Positions 34,260 through 42,214 of a DNA stretch of 64,000 nt are shown in pieces. The notes under the pieces were generated by a model. It ran no database searches. It was not told the DNA's origin and worked only from the letters and a program-made list of their open reading frames with translations. The number at the start of each line of letters is the position of its first letter. Position 1 is the first letter of the stretch. The position numbers and the translations under genes are program-made. Location: NCBI RefSeq assembly GCF_052065355.1, contig NZ_JBQHUF010000004.1:62001-126000 (forward strand). The letters are read 5' to 3'. This DNA comes from Flavonifractor sp052065355 (GTDB lineage: Bacteria; Bacillota; Clostridia; Oscillospirales; Oscillospiraceae).

Positions 34260-35537
34260 ATGGCACACCGTCTGTTCACCTCGGAGTCCGTTACCGAGGG
34301 TCATCCCGACAAAGTATGCGACCAGATCTCTGACGCCGTCCTGGACGACATCCTGGCCGCCGACCCCACGGCCCACGTGGCCTGCGAGACCTTCACCACC
34401 ACCGGCATCGTGACGGTGATGGGTGAGATCACCACCAAGCACTACACCGACATTCCCGCCATCGTCCGCCGCACCGTGCAGCGCATCGGCTACACCGATC
34501 CCGCCTACGGCTTCGACTACCGCTCCTGCGCCGTCATGACCGCCATTGACGAGCAGTCCCCCGACATCGCCATGGGCGTCAACCAGTCCTTCGAGCACCA
34601 GGAGGGCGGCACCGACGAGGCCGACCTCATCGGCGCCGGCGACCAGGGCATGATGTTCGGCTACGCCTGCGACGAGACCGCCGAGCTGATGCCCGCTCCC
34701 ATCTCCATGGCCCACAAGCTGTCCCGCCAGCTCACCGACGTGCGCAAGGCCGGCAAGCTGAAGTGGCTCCGCCCCGACGGCAAGAGCCAGGTCACCGTGG
34801 AGTATGACGACGACGGCAAGGTGCTCTCCTGCCCCGCCATCGTGGTGTCCACCCAGCACGACCCCGACATCGCCCTGAAGGACCTGCGTGAGGCCGTGGT
34901 GGAGGAGATCATCAAGCCCATCATCCCCGCCCAGTACATCACCAAGGATACCAAGTTCTACGTCAACCCCACCGGCCGCTTCGTGGTGGGCGGCCCTGTG
35001 GGCGACACCGGCCTCACCGGCCGTAAGATCATCGTGGACACCTACGGCGGCTCTGCCGCTCACGGCGGCGGCTGCTTCTCCGGCAAGGACCCCACCAAGG
35101 TGGACCGCTCCGCCGCCTACATGGCCCGCTACATCGCCAAGAACCTGGTGGCCGCCGGCCTGTGCCGCAAGTGCCAGATCGAGCTGGCCTACGCCATCGG
35201 CGTGGCTCACCCCGTCAGCGTGCTGGTGGACACCTACGGCACCGGCGTCCTCAGCGAGGAGAAGCTGTCCGAGATCGTCAACAAGCACTTCGACATGCGT
35301 CCCGCCAAGATTATTGAGAAGCTGGACCTGCGCCGTCCCATCTACGAGCAGACCGCCGCTTACGGTCACTTCGGCCGCACCGACATCGATCTGCCCTGGG
35401 AGCACACCGACATGGTGGACACCCTCAAGAGAAATCTGAAACAGCAAAAAAACAGCCCCAGAAAAACCGGCGCCTGTTTTGAAATGAAAATGCTTGGCCG
35501 TGTGCCGCTTCCAGCGGCACGGCCCATATGCGCATAA
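34260..35537 (+). CDS. metK: S-adenosylmethionine synthetase
   Basis: 425 residues. It makes SAM from methionine and ATP. Motifs: SESVTEGHPDKVCDQISDA at the N-terminus, GAGDQGMMFGYA, and the P-loop-like HGGGCFSGKDPTKVDRSAAY. The ATG at 34260 follows AAAGGAAGG. Homologues normally end shortly after the DLPWE-type segment, at about 395-400 residues. Here 35 or so residues follow, beginning KQQKNSPRK, and look unlike a conserved tail. The extension starts at a run of seven A (CAA AAA AAC), so slippage, a frameshift or a base-count error is possible. Expression is controlled by the upstream SAM-I riboswitch. Confidence 0.95.
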   Translation: MAHRLFTSESVTEGHPDKVCDQISDAVLDDILAADPTAHVACETFTTTGIVTVMGEITTKHYTDIPAIVRRTVQRIGYTDPAYGFDYRSCAVMTAIDEQSPDIAMGVNQSFEHQEGGTDEADLIGAGDQGMMFGYACDETAELMPAPISMAHKLSRQLTDVRKAGKLKWLRPDGKSQVTVEYDDDGKVLSCPAIVVSTQHDPDIALKDLREAVVEEIIKPIIPAQYITKDTKFYVNPTGRFVVGGPVGDTGLTGRKIIVDTYGGSAAHGGGCFSGKDPTKVDRSAAYMARYIAKNLVAAGLCRKCQIELAYAIGVAHPVSVLVDTYGTGVLSEEKLSEIVNKHFDMRPAKIIEKLDLRRPIYEQTAAYGHFGRTDIDLPWEHTDMVDTLKRNLKQQKNSPRKTGACFEMKMLGRVPLPAARPICA

Positions 35538-35599
35538 ACTTCATGCGCCACAAGCCTTTGCCTGTTTTCGTGGTGCACTCTTGGCGCATGAAGTTTTTT
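35537..35599 (+). terminator. Large hairpin with T run after metK
   Basis: A 14-bp perfect inverted repeat (AACTTCATGCGCCA and its complement) enclosing 31 bases and running into six T. It starts at the last base of the metK stop codon. The long loop is unusual for a simple terminator. Confidence 0.7.
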
Positions 35600-35664
35600 G
35601 CCCGAACAGATAGAAATGTTCATATTTCCATGGTACATTGATAAAAAACCATGGGAGGTCTGCC

Positions 35665-36144
35665 ATGATGCGAGGGAAAAAAATCGCCGTTCTGTGCACC
35701 AGCCTGCTGGTGTTCTGTCTGGCAGGCGCCGCTGTTTTGGGTTTCTCCAAACCGCTGGATGACCAGATCACAGTGGGTGGGCTGTCCGGTGCCGCCGCAG
35801 GCTGTGAATACATCCTGGTAAAGGCAGAAAATTCCTATTATGAATTGCAGGGCACGGACGCTTTCGCGGAGCTGTTCGATTTTGACGCCTGGCAGCAGCA
35901 GGATAAGGCGCCCTCGGAAGAGCCGATCCTAACCCTTCGGTTTGCCGAATCATGGATCCTCGAATTTGCTTCCGACGGAACCGCAGCGGCCTACAACGGC
36001 TACGCTTCCGCCCAGGAGCAGTCGGAAGCCTATTACTCCGTCCCGCCACAGACCGCGGAGGAACTGCTGGCCTATATCCAACAGTATGGGGAGCCCCATG
36101 AACTTGGGGATGGCACCATCAGTTCCTCCACGTTCCATGATTGA
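35665..36144 (+). CDS. Small exported protein of unknown function
   Basis: 159 residues from the ATG at 35665 (GGGAGG six bases upstream; another ATG follows directly). An N-terminal hydrophobic stretch (KIAVLCTSLLVFCLAGAAVL) predicts a signal peptide or anchor; the rest is acidic and aromatic with no repeats. I do not recognise the family. It is preceded by the metK hairpin and followed by a bidirectional terminator, so it appears to be expressed alone. Confidence 0.65.
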   Translation: MMRGKKIAVLCTSLLVFCLAGAAVLGFSKPLDDQITVGGLSGAAAGCEYILVKAENSYYELQGTDAFAELFDFDAWQQQDKAPSEEPILTLRFAESWILEFASDGTAAAYNGYASAQEQSEAYYSVPPQTAEELLAYIQQYGEPHELGDGTISSSTFHD

Positions 36145-36162
36145 GCGGGATATGAATCAAAA

Positions 36163-36207
36163 ACGGGCAGGCAGGTACTGCACAGTACCTGTCTGCCCGT
36201 CTCTTTT
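36163..36207. terminator. Bidirectional terminator between the exported-protein gene and dpaB
   Basis: An 18-bp stem with one mismatch (ACGGGCAGGCAGGTACTG), three-base loop, and a T-rich end on the plus strand; on the other strand A/T follows after the stem. Confidence 0.8.
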
Positions 36208-36784
36208 ATCTCCGCAGCAGCAGAGGCTGGAGCTGCTCCCCACGGAGGGCGGCGTCGATGGTGTCGCACACCTGGGAGAAGTCGGCCACCAGGGAGGTGG
36301 GCTTCTCCGCCGGGTCGTCCTGGCCGAAGGGGACGAAGTAGACGTGCTTCTTGTCCAGCAGGGTACCGATGTTTTTGGCGGAGGCCGCCAGGCCGTCATT
36401 GGTGGCCATGCAGATCACCACCGGAGCGCCGTTGCGCAGGTGGGCCTTGGCCGCCATGGTCACCGTGGTGTCGGTGATGCCGTTTGCCAGCTTAGCCAGG
36501 GTATTGCCGGTGCAGGGACAGATGACCAGCACATCCAGCAGGTGCTTGGGGCCGATGGGCTCGGCCTTGGGGATGGAGTCAATGACCCGCTTGTCGCAGA
36601 TGCGCTCCATCTCCCGCATGTACTCATGGGCCGGTCCGAACCGGCTGTCGGTGGCGGCACTGGTCTCGGAAACAATGGGGGTCACGTCCCCATAGCGGGC
36701 GTGGACCTTTTCCAGGGCCGTCATAGCCTGATGATACGTACAAAAGGACCCGCAGAAGGCGAATCCCACCCGAATGGGTTCCAT
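36206..36784 (-). CDS. dpaB: Dipicolinate synthase subunit B
   Basis: 192 residues of the flavoprotein (SpoVFB) type: VGFAFCGSFCTYHQA at the N-terminus, CPCTGNTLAKLANGITDT and ATNDGLAASAKN as flavin/substrate loops. With DpaA it converts the tetrahydrodipicolinate precursor to dipicolinic acid in the mother cell, for export to the spore core. It is two bases downstream of dpaA and therefore in the same transcript. Its presence argues that the organism can form spores. Confidence 0.96.
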   Translation of the reverse strand: MEPIRVGFAFCGSFCTYHQAMTALEKVHARYGDVTPIVSETSAATDSRFGPAHEYMREMERICDKRVIDSIPKAEPIGPKHLLDVLVICPCTGNTLAKLANGITDTTVTMAAKAHLRNGAPVVICMATNDGLAASAKNIGTLLDKKHVYFVPFGQDDPAEKPTSLVADFSQVCDTIDAALRGEQLQPLLLRR

Positions 36785-36786
36785 AG

Positions 36787-37653
36787 CTACACTCCCAACT
36801 CATTCAAAATATGACAAATGGTATTGCGCAGGTAGGCCGCCGCCGTGGCCGGAGCCACCTTGCCGGGGAGAGACAGGGCCTGGATGGCCTTCACCCCCAG
36901 AGCTTTGGCGGCGGCAAAATCCACACCGCCGGGAAGGGAGGCCAGGTCGATGACCACGCACTCCGGCTTGAGCTCCTTCAGCTCCTCTTCTCCCAGCACC
37001 TGCACAGGCACGGTGTTGACCACCAGGTCGTACCCGCACAGCCAGCCCTTCAGCTCCCCGGTGTGCTCGGTGCCGAACCCGAAGCCCTCCGCCCAGGTCA
37101 GGTCGGCGTACTTCCGGGCGGCCACACTGACCTTGGCCCCCAGCCCCGCCAGCCGGGGCGCCAGGGCTCTGCCCAGCCGTCCGTAGCCGATGACCAGAGC
37201 CCGGCTGCCGTGGAGGGTGACGGGCATCTCCTCCAGGGCGATCTGGATGGCCCCTTCGGCGGTGGGCACCGCGTTGGCCACCGCCAGCTCCTCCCGGGCA
37301 AAATAGTCGTGGAGGACCAGTCCCCGGTCCCGGGCCATGGCCTGGGTGCCCGGGTCCACCCGGCCGGCGCAGATCACCTGGCCCGGCCGCAGGGCGGCAA
37401 AGACCCCCTCCAGGGGGATCTCCTGTTCCGCCAGAGGGGCGTTCAGCTTTCCGCTCGAAGCCGCCACCGGCAGAGGGAGCACCACGCAGTCGGCCAGCGC
37501 CGCCCCGGAAAGCTCCCGCTCCTCCTTCACGCCCTCAACCGCCGGACCCAGGCCCAGGGTATGTACGGTGTGTCCGTCCTCCGCCAGCAGGCCCGCCAGC
37601 CGCGCCTGCCGCCGGTCCCCGCCGATGATCCAGATATCCAATTCATGCCGCAC
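36787..37653 (-). CDS. dpaA: Dipicolinate synthase subunit A
   Basis: 288 residues. The N-terminal IIGGDRRQARLAGLLAEDG segment and a second Rossmann motif, VIGYGRLGRALAPRLAGLGA, mark the NAD(P)-binding DpaA (SpoVFA) subunit. The ATG at 37653 follows a GGAGG-type site. dpaA and dpaB form an operon that in other spore formers is driven by mother-cell sigma factors; I see no clear sigma-A promoter just upstream, which would agree. The locus sits back to back with the glycine-riboswitch promoter. Confidence 0.95.
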   Translation of the reverse strand: MRHELDIWIIGGDRRQARLAGLLAEDGHTVHTLGLGPAVEGVKEERELSGAALADCVVLPLPVAASSGKLNAPLAEQEIPLEGVFAALRPGQVICAGRVDPGTQAMARDRGLVLHDYFAREELAVANAVPTAEGAIQIALEEMPVTLHGSRALVIGYGRLGRALAPRLAGLGAKVSVAARKYADLTWAEGFGFGTEHTGELKGWLCGYDLVVNTVPVQVLGEEELKELKPECVVIDLASLPGGVDFAAAKALGVKAIQALSLPGKVAPATAAAYLRNTICHILNELGV

Positions 37654-37726
37654 GGTATCCGCCTCCTTTCCTGCCGCATCCCATCTTATGTAAGTCCGGG
37701 GAAAGGGTGAAACGAGAAAGTGACGG

Positions 37727-37755
37727 TTGACTTTTCGGAAAACGTACCATATACT
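37727..37755 (+). promoter_or_regulatory. Promoter of the glycine cleavage operon
   Basis: TTGACT, 17 bases, TATACT: near consensus, about 40 bases upstream of the riboswitch. Confidence 0.85.
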
Positions 37756-37793
37756 GAGGTTGGAAATAAACCCATAAGTTCATATGGTCGGAT

Positions 37794-37941
37794 GACGGGA
37801 CCGGGAGAGCGCGGCACAGGCCGCCGCCGAAGGGGCAGCGCAGTGATCTCTCAGGCAGAAGGACCGGTCCCTGACGAGACTCTGGAAAGCGGGCTGCGGC
37901 CCGCGCCGACGGGGGCAAAACTCTCAGGTACCAGGACAGAG
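37794..37941 (+). promoter_or_regulatory. Tandem glycine riboswitch
   Basis: Two consecutive aptamers. The first has CGGGAGAG, GCCGAAGGGGCA, and ATCTCTCAGGCAGAAGGACCG; the second has ACTCTGGAAAG, GCCGACGGGGGCAAAA, and CTCTCAGGTACCAGGACAGAG. Both contain the glycine class core. The class normally switches the glycine cleavage genes on when glycine is high. A terminator and gcvT follow directly. Confidence 0.97.
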
Positions 37942-37971
37942 GCGCATGGCGTAATTGCCATGCGCTTTTTT
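37942..37971 (+). terminator. Expression-platform terminator of the glycine riboswitch
   Basis: GCGCATGGC / GCCATGCGC stem followed by TTTTTT, starting within a base of the second aptamer and 26 bases before the gcvT ATG. Confidence 0.92.
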
Positions 37972-37996
37972 GCTGTTCAAAAAGGAGGTAATGGAG

Positions 37997-39073
37997 ATGG
38001 AACAGAAGACCCCGCTTTACGACCGCCATGTGGCGGCGGGAGGCAAGATCGTCCCCTTCGCCGGGTGGCTGCTGCCGGTGCAGTACTCCGGCGTCATCGC
38101 CGAGCACAAGGCGGTGCGCTCCGCCTGCGGCCTGTTCGACGTGTCCCACATGGGAGAGCTGGTGCTCCGGGGAACCGACGCCCTGGCTAACGTGAACCAT
38201 CTGATGACCAACGACTTTTCCGGCATGTACGAGGGTCAGGCCCGCTACTCCCCCATGTGCTATGACGATGGCGGCGTGGTGGACGACCTGATCGTGTACA
38301 AGGTGAGCGACACGGTGTACTTCATTGTGGTCAACGCCGCCAACAAGGACAAGGACGCCGCCTGGATTTCCGAACATCTCACCGGGGACTGCACCATGGA
38401 GGATTGGTCGGACAGGGTGGCCCAGCTGGCCCTCCAGGGTCCCAGGGCGGAGGAGATCCTCCGCACCCTGACATCCGATATCCCGGAAAAAAACTACTCC
38501 GCCGTGCTGAAGGGCACCGTAAAGGGCTTCCCCTGCATGGTCTCCCGGACGGGCTACACCGGAGAGGACGGCTTCGAGCTGTACTGCGCCCCGGTGGACG
38601 CCCCCGCCCTGTGGGACGCCCTGCTGGAGGCGGGTCAGCCCTTCGGCCTGGTCCCCTGCGGTCTGGGCGCCCGGGACACCCTGCGGCTGGAGGCCGCCAT
38701 GCCCCTCTACGGCCACGAGCTCTCCCCCACCATCAACCCCTACGAGGCGGTGCTGGGTATTTTCGTCAAGCTGGATAAGCCCGACTTCATCGGCAAGGCC
38801 GCCCTGGAGAACGCCCGTCCCGTGTCCCGCCGCCGGGTGGGGCTGAAGATCACCGGCCGGGGCATCGCCCGGGAGGAGTGCCCGGTGTACGACGGAGAGA
38901 AGCAGATCGGCGTAGTCACCTCGGGCACCCACTGCCCCTGGCTGGGCCAGGCGGTAGCCATGGCCAGGGTGGACGTGGCTTACAAGGAGCCGGGCACCGT
39001 GGTGCAGGTGGACGTCCGGGGCCGGAGGATCGAGGCAGAGGTCATCAAAACCCCGTTCTATAAGAGAGGGTAA
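37997..39073 (+). CDS. gcvT: Glycine cleavage system T protein (aminomethyltransferase)
   Basis: 358 residues. It transfers the methylene group from the aminomethyl-lipoyl H protein to tetrahydrofolate and releases ammonia. Motifs: GGKIVPFAGWLLPVQYS near the N-terminus, FDVSHMGEL, SRTGYTGEDGFELY, and LGARDTLRLEAAMPLYGHEL. The ATG at 37997 was chosen because AAAGGAGG is eight bases upstream; an ATG two codons earlier sits too close to it. First gene of the riboswitch-controlled operon. Confidence 0.97.
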   Translation: MEQKTPLYDRHVAAGGKIVPFAGWLLPVQYSGVIAEHKAVRSACGLFDVSHMGELVLRGTDALANVNHLMTNDFSGMYEGQARYSPMCYDDGGVVDDLIVYKVSDTVYFIVVNAANKDKDAAWISEHLTGDCTMEDWSDRVAQLALQGPRAEEILRTLTSDIPEKNYSAVLKGTVKGFPCMVSRTGYTGEDGFELYCAPVDAPALWDALLEAGQPFGLVPCGLGARDTLRLEAAMPLYGHELSPTINPYEAVLGIFVKLDKPDFIGKAALENARPVSRRRVGLKITGRGIAREECPVYDGEKQIGVVTSGTHCPWLGQAVAMARVDVAYKEPGTVVQVDVRGRRIEAEVIKTPFYKRG

Positions 39074-39106
39074 ACTTCTTTCATTACAATACAGGAGGTA
39101 ATCGTT

Positions 39107-39484
39107 ATGAACATCCCCAATGAACTGCAGTATACCAGATCTCACGAGTGGCTGCTGACCGAGGACGGCGTGGCCACCGTCGGCCTCACCGACTTTGCCC
39201 AGGACGCTCTGGGCGACATCGTGTTCGTCAACCTGCCCCAGCCCGGGGACGAGGTGAACGCCGGGGAGGCCTTTGGTGACGTGGAGTCCGTGAAGGCGGT
39301 GTCCGACGTGATCTCTCCGGTATCCGGCGTGGTGATGGAGGTCAACGAGGAGCTGGTGGACAATCCCGCCCTGGTGAACGAGGACCCCTACGGTGCCTGG
39401 CTCATTAAGGTGGAGCAGATCACCGGCGAGGAGGAGCTGCTGGACGCCGGGGCCTATGAGGCCCACTGCGCCGAGGAGGGATGA
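39107..39484 (+). CDS. gcvH: Glycine cleavage system H protein
   Basis: 125 residues. The lipoyl-lysine is Lys63 in VESVKAVSDV; the fold is the usual small beta barrel (HEWLLTEDGVATVGLTDFAQ). It shuttles the aminomethyl arm between the P, T and L proteins. AGGAGG lies a few bases before the ATG. The stop overlaps an ATG of the next frame, and the true gcvPA start is six bases further. Confidence 0.97.
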   Translation: MNIPNELQYTRSHEWLLTEDGVATVGLTDFAQDALGDIVFVNLPQPGDEVNAGEAFGDVESVKAVSDVISPVSGVVMEVNEELVDNPALVNEDPYGAWLIKVEQITGEEELLDAGAYEAHCAEEG

Positions 39485-39486
39485 CC

Positions 39487-40800
39487 ATGGGCGGCTACCT
39501 GCCTGCCGCCCCGGAGGAGCGGAGGCGGCAGTATGAGGCCCTGGGGCTGTCCGGCCCCCGGGACCTGTATCGGGACGTGCCCGACGAAGTGTACATCGAC
39601 TGCCCTCTGGACCTGCCGGAGCCCAAAAGCGAGCTGGAGGTCCGCCGGGCTCTGGAGACCCTGGCGGCCCAGAACGTCCGTTTTTCCACCATTCTCCGGG
39701 GTGCCGGGGCCTATGACCACTATATCCCCGCCGCGGTGAGCCGCATCGCCTCCAAGGAGGAGTTCGTCACCGCCTACACCCCCTATCAGGCGGAGATCAG
39801 CCAGGGCGTGCTGCAATCCATCTTCGAGTTCCAGACCATGATCTGCGAACTCACCGGCATGGACGCATCCAACGCCTCGGTGTATGACGGGGCCTCCGCC
39901 GCGGCGGAAGGCGTGGCTATGTGCCGGGACCGGAAGCGGACCAAGGCTATCGTGTCCGGCGCCGCCCATCCCGACGTCATCGCCACCATCAAAACCTACT
40001 GCTTCGGCGCGGGCACCGAGGTGGTGGTGGCCCCTGTGAAGGACGGCCGCACCGACCTCACCGGTCTGGTGGATGACCAGACCGCCTGCGTGTACATCCA
40101 GCAGCCCAACTTCTACGGCCTGCTGGAGGACGGGGCCGCCCTGGCCCAGATAGCCCACGAGGGCGGAGCCAAGCTCATTGCCGGGGTGAATCCCATCACC
40201 CTGGGCGTGCTGGAGCCTCCCGCCGCCTGGGGCGCCGACATCGCCGTGGGCGAAGGCCAGCCTCTCGGTCTGCCCCTGTCCTGGGGCGGACCCTACCTGG
40301 GCTTTATGGCCACCACCCATGCCATGATGCGCAAGCTGCCCGGCCGCATCGTGGGCGAGACCACCGATAAGGACGGCAACCGGGCTTTCGTGCTCACCAT
40401 GCAGGCCAGAGAGCAGCACATCCGCCGGGAGAAGGCCTCCTCCAACATCTGCTCCAACGAGGCCCTGTGCGCCCTCACCGCCTCGGTGTATCTGTCCATG
40501 ATGGGACCCAATGGCCTGCGCCAGGTGGGCGAGCAGTGCTACGCCAAGGCCCACTATCTGGCCGACGAGCTGTGTAAGCTGCCCGGCGTACGCCTCCGCT
40601 TCCCCGGTCCCTTCTTCCATGAGTTCGTCACCGACCTGCCCAACCCCAACGGGGTGCTCTCCGGCCTGGAGGCCAAGGGCATCCTGGGCGGCCTGCCCCT
40701 GAAGGACGGGCTGCTGTGGTGCGTCACGGAGAAGCAGACCAAGGCAGAGCTGGATCAGACGGTAGCCATCGTAAAGGAGGTGCTGGGCATATGGAACTGA
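39487..40800 (+). CDS. gcvPA: Glycine dehydrogenase (decarboxylating) subunit 1
   Basis: 437 residues. N-terminal half of the P protein, which in Firmicutes is split in two. Recognisable segments: SRIASKEEFVTAYTPYQAE, GMDASNASVYDGASAAAEG. Together with GcvPB it decarboxylates glycine with pyridoxal phosphate and loads the H protein. The ATG at 39487 was preferred to 39481 because GGAGGG ends six bases upstream of it and directly abuts the earlier one. It overlaps gcvPB by ten bases. Confidence 0.96.
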   Translation: MGGYLPAAPEERRRQYEALGLSGPRDLYRDVPDEVYIDCPLDLPEPKSELEVRRALETLAAQNVRFSTILRGAGAYDHYIPAAVSRIASKEEFVTAYTPYQAEISQGVLQSIFEFQTMICELTGMDASNASVYDGASAAAEGVAMCRDRKRTKAIVSGAAHPDVIATIKTYCFGAGTEVVVAPVKDGRTDLTGLVDDQTACVYIQQPNFYGLLEDGAALAQIAHEGGAKLIAGVNPITLGVLEPPAAWGADIAVGEGQPLGLPLSWGGPYLGFMATTHAMMRKLPGRIVGETTDKDGNRAFVLTMQAREQHIRREKASSNICSNEALCALTASVYLSMMGPNGLRQVGEQCYAKAHYLADELCKLPGVRLRFPGPFFHEFVTDLPNPNGVLSGLEAKGILGGLPLKDGLLWCVTEKQTKAELDQTVAIVKEVLGIWN

Positions 40801-42212
40801 TCTTTGAGCGCAGCCGCCCCGGCCGGGGCACCGACCTGCTGCCCCCTCTGGACGTGCCGGAGTGCCCGGTGCCGGAGGAATTCGCCCGGAAGAAAGCCCC
40901 ACGCCTGCCGGAGATCGGGGAGAGCGACCTCTCCCGCCACTATCAGGCCCTGGCCCGCCGGGCCTTCGGCGTGTGCGACGGCTTCTATCCCCTGGGCTCC
41001 TGCACCATGAAGTATAACCCCAAGCTGGGTGAGGACATGGCCGCCCTCCCCGGCTTTACCGGCGTCCATCCCCTCCAGCCCGCCCACACCATCAAGGGCT
41101 GCCAGCTGGTGATGGCTCAGACGGAATACGCCCTGGCCCACATCACCGGCATGGATCGGGTGACCCTCCAGCCCGCCGCCGGCGCCCACGGAGAGTTTAC
41201 CGGATTGCTGCTCATTAAGGCCTACCACGTCCACCGTGGGGATACGGCCCGCACCGTGATCCTGGTGCCCGACTCCGCCCACGGCACCAACCCGGCCTCC
41301 GCCGCCATGGCGGGCTTTACCGTCCGCAACATCCCCTCCACGGCGGAGGGTCTGGTGGATCTGGAGGCTCTACGGACCGCCTGCGGTCCGGACACGGCGG
41401 GTCTCATGCTCACCAATCCCAACACCGTGGGTCTCTTTGAGCGGGACATTTTGGAGATCACCAAGATCGTCCATGAGGCCGGCGGTCTGGTGTACTACGA
41501 CGGCGCCAACCTGAACGCCATCATGGGCGTGGCCCGGCCGGGCGACATGGGCTTCGACGTATGCCACCTGAACCTGCACAAGACCTTCGCCACTCCCCAC
41601 GGCGGCGGCGGTCCTGGCAGCGGTCCGGTGGGCTGCAAGGAATTTTTGGCTCCCTTCATGCCCGGCTCCGCCCTGTGCGGCAACGGCGGGGAGCACTCCA
41701 TCGGCCAGGTCCGCGCCTTCCACGCCAACTTCCTGGTGGTGGTGAAGGCCCTGGCCTACCTGATGCGGCTGGGCAATTCCCGGGTGGCGGAGGCCGCTCA
41801 GGGCGCCGTGCTCAACGCCAACTACCTCAAGCACAAGCTGGAGGAGGCGGGCTACACCGCCGCCTTCCCCGGGCTGTGCATGCATGAATTCGTGCTCACC
41901 CTGGAGGGGCTGAAGAAGGAGACGGGGGTATCCGCCCTGGACGTGGCCAAGGCCATGCTGGACGACGGCATCCATCCGCCCACCATGTACTTCCCCTTGA
42001 TCGTCCATGAGGCGCTGATGTTTGAGCCCACCGAGACTGAGGCACCCGAGACCCTGGACCGGGCGGCAGAGGTGCTGGCCGACATTCTCCGCCGGGCCAA
42101 GGAGGACCCGGAGGCCCTCCACGCCGCTCCCCACTCCACTGTGGTGGGCCGCCCGGACGAGACCGCCGCCGCCCGCCATCCGGTGGTGCGGTATGCTTTC
42201 CCGGAGGGCTGA
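40791..42212 (+). CDS. gcvPB: Glycine dehydrogenase (decarboxylating) subunit 2
   Basis: 473 residues. The pyridoxal-phosphate lysine is Lys264 in NLHKTFATPHGGGG. Other P-protein signatures are YPLGSCTMKYNP and PDSAHGTNPASAAMAGF. It forms the active P protein with GcvPA. The ATG at 40791 has AAAGGAGG ten bases upstream, inside the 3' end of gcvPA; upstream in-frame codons have no ribosome site. Two bases separate it from lpd. Confidence 0.96.
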   Translation: MELIFERSRPGRGTDLLPPLDVPECPVPEEFARKKAPRLPEIGESDLSRHYQALARRAFGVCDGFYPLGSCTMKYNPKLGEDMAALPGFTGVHPLQPAHTIKGCQLVMAQTEYALAHITGMDRVTLQPAAGAHGEFTGLLLIKAYHVHRGDTARTVILVPDSAHGTNPASAAMAGFTVRNIPSTAEGLVDLEALRTACGPDTAGLMLTNPNTVGLFERDILEITKIVHEAGGLVYYDGANLNAIMGVARPGDMGFDVCHLNLHKTFATPHGGGGPGSGPVGCKEFLAPFMPGSALCGNGGEHSIGQVRAFHANFLVVVKALAYLMRLGNSRVAEAAQGAVLNANYLKHKLEEAGYTAAFPGLCMHEFVLTLEGLKKETGVSALDVAKAMLDDGIHPPTMYFPLIVHEALMFEPTETEAPETLDRAAEVLADILRRAKEDPEALHAAPHSTVVGRPDETAAARHPVVRYAFPEG

Positions 42213-42214
42213 GC

